Assembly (NCBI GenBank): GCA_003427395.1
Contig: BFEA01000112.1
Location: 125,893 to 156,702 of the forward strand
Reading direction: 5' to 3'
Length of the DNA: 30,810 nt
Origin: Chara braunii
Taxonomy: Eukaryota > Streptophyta > Charophyceae > Charales > Characeae
Part shown: positions 28,201 to 30,810 of the stretch, piece by piece
Layout of the letters: the number at the start of each line of letters is the position of its first letter
Position numbering within the stretch: the stretch's first letter is position 1
The notes under the pieces: generated by a model
The model's input: the letters and a program-made list of their open reading frames with translations, nothing else
The model's database searches: none
What the model was told of the DNA's origin: nothing
Position numbers and translations under genes: made by a program

Positions 28201-29217
28201 GAGTTGCAGGGCTGAAGTATTTTTGCTTGCTTATCTTGAATTTCCCGAGTTCTTTTCTATACCCTCTCCCATGACTCTTGCTTTTTCTTTCCCCCCCTCT
28301 CTCCCCTCTCTCCCCTCTCTTGCCTAGTCCATTTCTTATCTGTCGAAACTTTTTTCTTGATGTTTGTCAATGATAAGCAACTGGACCGCTGCCCGCCAGA
28401 ATAGATGGGTGTGAGTGTGTGTTAAAAAATCTGGTTTTTTGTGTGCCATCAGTCAAAACTTCACTCCTCTTCATCATAAGAGATGCTGACGTATATCGTC
28501 TCTTTGATCTCATTTTTTCCCCTCATTATTATGAAAAAGTAGACTTATCATGCAATCCTAAAATTTATCAATGGTGGTTGGGTTTGCTTCTCTCCTAACT
28601 TACGCTCTAAGAACTCTACTCATGCCATCTAATTAGAATCAGTGTATTGAGTCCGAGCAACATCTTAGCACTGTTGCGTAGGTATGTCTACATGCCTGTT
28701 TAACAATGTGAGTAATTGTCAAATGTGGCATGGGGAACTACAACATTACCTTATGGTTGAAAACTTTGTGCGCACACATCTTATAACATTGTCATGTTCA
28801 CAATTTAGATAAGTTGGTCAGTTTTGCATAATCGGGACCACAAAACAACAAAATGTAGCTCCCATATTAAACCACTGTTGCTTCCCAACCATTTTTATAA
28901 GACGAGGTTGTATATGCACCGCATTTGGCAGGTTGAACCGACATGCCAGACCTGTTTTACCTCGATGTATCTTTTGTGAACCGGCATGCTGGTAACCCCA
29001 CCAGACGCGGAGAGCATGCAGCCGCGCTAGTGGTCTAAGGAGTGTTCACCACTTCGTTGCTGAACCGAGTTGCGTACAAAGATGGTAGTAGAGCAATGCG
29101 TATAAAAAATGAAGCAATATACAATTCATAAAAACTTCTAAGAACTGGGCAAAACGCTTGCAGTTCCATATATAAGACTAATGACGTCAATCAAATCCTC
29201 GATTACAATTTTGAAAA
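25250..29217. other. AT-rich gene-free stretch
   Basis: About 4 kb that is clearly richer in A and T than the left half of the window and almost free of microsatellites. No frame longer than about 100 codons, no RT motif and no RNA gene was recognised. It may be the decayed 5' part of the LINE that follows, or unrelated intergenic DNA. C/T-rich patches occur at 25470-25530 and 28260-28325. Confidence 0.45.
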
Positions 29218-30484
29218 AGATGTGGCGTCCCTATCACCATGGAATTTGCCTTACGACATGCTGCCATTTCCAATCAAAAGTTAACGCACCATCTTATTTT
29301 TGCTAACATAAGAAAAGGGTTGAAGAAACCAGTCCATGACTTTACATGAGTAAAATACTACTTTCAATTCCTTGTATATTCAGCCTTATCTTAGAAAGTC
29401 AACCGCCAACGTAAAATTCATGATATTCTCTCTCATAAAATAACAAAGATAAAAAGATGTGCATTTACCATATTTGGTCTCCCATTCTTCCAGCATGATT
29501 TGCTAATTGCAGATCTACCCTTTGATCCGGACGAATGGGAATGGCAGACAGGTACAAGAAGTAAACCACGTACTCTACAAACCATAACAGTTAAGGCAAC
29601 ATATCGTATGCTAAGACCTAAGGTAGATGTGGCATCTATAATAAGGGATCGATGGACCAGACATTTGAACATAGACATACAAAGTATCAACAATATAATT
29701 TTTTTTAATCAACTTAAAAAACGGCCTGCTAAGTTTTCATCATTACAATGGCAAATAATTCATCGATGTCTTCCAACAAATGATTGGCTTATCAACCACA
29801 CCAATTTAGAGCAACGAGGTCTGACACTTCCATGGTGTAAAGCATGTCTATCTTTTTTCCCAAACAAGAAAATCAGAGAAACAATTTGAGCATATATTTA
29901 TCCAATGTCCTGGAACGGTGTTATTATGGAGAAGATGGGACAATGTGTGGAGAACACTGACAGGATTAGACTGGCCATGGGATTGGAAAGTCATCCTACT
30001 AGGACAATGGGAACCACAGGATATGCAACTTCCAGAATTTCAGAAGAATTTGTTCGAACTTGGTCGAAAAGCAATTCTATGGGCATTATGGTACAAGAGA
30101 TGTGTTTATGAAAGAGAAGATGTAAAACTGGAAGGTGTGGAATTTGCTGAACTAATTATCCAATTCGTACAGACAGAAATAAGAGCACAATGGTTAGTAG
30201 TACGATCAAAGATAAAACAGCTTCATCAAAAAAAAAATATAATCAAATGTATTCAAAAATTCAACCAAGATTGGCTGGGAGGAAATGAAGGAGGGTGTCT
30301 GGGAGAAGTGAAATGGCCGGGGAAGGAAGAACAGGGGGAAAATCTAAAACGAGATTTCCTCTTGAGCTTCAAAGACTGGTTTTCGCTTCCTCCAGGAACC
30401 ACACTCAGATCTCCAGAATGTTTTCCTGATCCTTTCCCCCCGTCAGAATTAGCAATGGTGGATATGCAATGGTATCCTCAATAA
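29218..30484 (+). pseudogene. LINE ORF2 C-terminal remnant with zf-RVT zinc knuckle
   Basis: One coding sense can be followed for about 420 codons. It opens with GVPITMEFALRHAAISNQ (from about 29224), passes a TGA (29347-29349) and a TAG (29392-29394) in frame, and continues through FGLPFFQHDLLIADLPFDPD and SLQWQIIHRCLPTNDWL. The zinc-binding region follows: CKAC (TGT at 29835 and 29844), then E-H-I-F-I-Q-C with His at 29891 and Cys at 29906, giving the C-x2-C...H-x4-C pattern of the zf-RVT domain of plant-type LINEs. One extra T in the run 29885-29887 shifts the frame between ETI and EHIF. The second frame runs to TAA at 30482. The RT and endonuclease domains are not seen upstream, so the copy is 5'-truncated or decayed. 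The breaks make it inactive. Confidence 0.75.
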
Positions 30485-30604
30485 AGTATGAATGCAACAT
30501 ATTTAGGATCTCAGAGGTTTATGAGGCAATCTCAAGCAAAACTTGTCTTCAGTATAGGGCTTTTTTATTTCCAGGAGATAATTTTTTGCTAGATTTAATT
30601 ATGG

Positions 30605-30810
30605 CTAGGCTACCAGAGTGGCCCGAGGTCACTTGCCCGACCGGGCCAAAATAATAAAAATAAATATAAATAAATAAAATATTTTTGCATTTTATTTTAT
30701 ATTTTAAATTTGGTGAAGAATTTCGATGTGACCCTGAGGCAAAAGTTGTTCAGTTTATTTTTCTGCATAACATTTTTTTTTTTTTCAGAATTTTTTTTTT
30801 TTTTTTTTTT
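30605..30810 (+). repeat. Dispersed element B, longest plus-strand copy
   Basis: It starts GGCTAGGCTACCAGAGTGGC, passes CACTTGCCCGACCGGGCC, an A/T-rich patch, then GAAGAATTTCGATGTGACCC, GAGGCAAAAGTTGTTCAG and TTTCTGCATAACAT, and ends in T-runs at the window edge. It aligns in reverse with 7430-7615 and in part with 6822-6880, 7240-7320 and 20780-20885. It lies 120 bp after the LINE stop codon, so it may be the LINE's 3' tail or a separate insertion. Confidence 0.75.

Noticed and set aside
29433-29693. Minus-strand frame of 86 codons over the LINE tail
   Set aside because: It is the antisense shadow of the plus-strand LINE coding sequence, which carries the zinc-knuckle motif.

Overview
This is a stretch of nuclear DNA from a eukaryote with a repeat-rich, gene-poor genome. 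It is not prokaryotic: there are no packed ORFs, and it holds long CT/GA/CA/CTT microsatellites, U6 snRNA retrocopies, tRNA-derived repeats, LINE and Penelope-type reverse transcriptase remains, and an assembly gap (14136-14550). Many scattered CCCTAAA/TTTAGGG heptamers (plant-type telomere unit) and the plant-like U6 hint at the green lineage. A charophyte-type alga or another large-genome streptophyte would fit, but the sequence alone does not prove it.

Layout. 1-1200: GC-rich DNA with two fold-back elements that share a terminal motif. 2187-3621: the only convincing host gene, a putative NNF1/PMF1 kinetochore subunit read from ATG 2953. It is preceded by five exact E2F-type sites (TTTSSCGC) within 240 bp and by a 145-bp tandem duplication that carries splice-site-like ends. 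3700-9800: simple repeats, a possible exon (about 5934), tRNA-derived tandem repeats, a 390-bp inverted-repeat element, and a 72-bp minisatellite with telomere-like heptamers. 9985-10780: two U6 snRNA copies in opposite orientation, one bounded by a 16-bp direct repeat. 11238-11838: a GATGGA/GCT codon-like low-complexity block. 12500-15200: further fold-back and tRNA-like elements around the gap. 16140-19312: a diverged satellite with about 80-bp units, higher-order periods of about 861 and 565 bp, and some inverted units. 19966-20505: a cluster of fold-back MITE copies. 21100-23827: a decayed Penelope-like element, with a frameshifted reverse transcriptase followed about 1 kb downstream, on the same strand, by what reads as a complete hammerhead ribozyme. 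25250-29217: AT-rich DNA with no recognisable gene. 29218-30484: the C-terminal part of a LINE ORF2 (zf-RVT zinc knuckle), broken by two stops and one frameshift, followed by a copy of the dispersed repeat also seen near 7.4 kb and 20.8 kb.

The genes do not form an operon or pathway. The biology of the window is one cell-division gene with a cell-cycle-type promoter, set in a graveyard of retroelements. The most notable items are the hammerhead ribozyme linked to the Penelope-like RT and the E2F-site cluster in front of the kinetochore gene.
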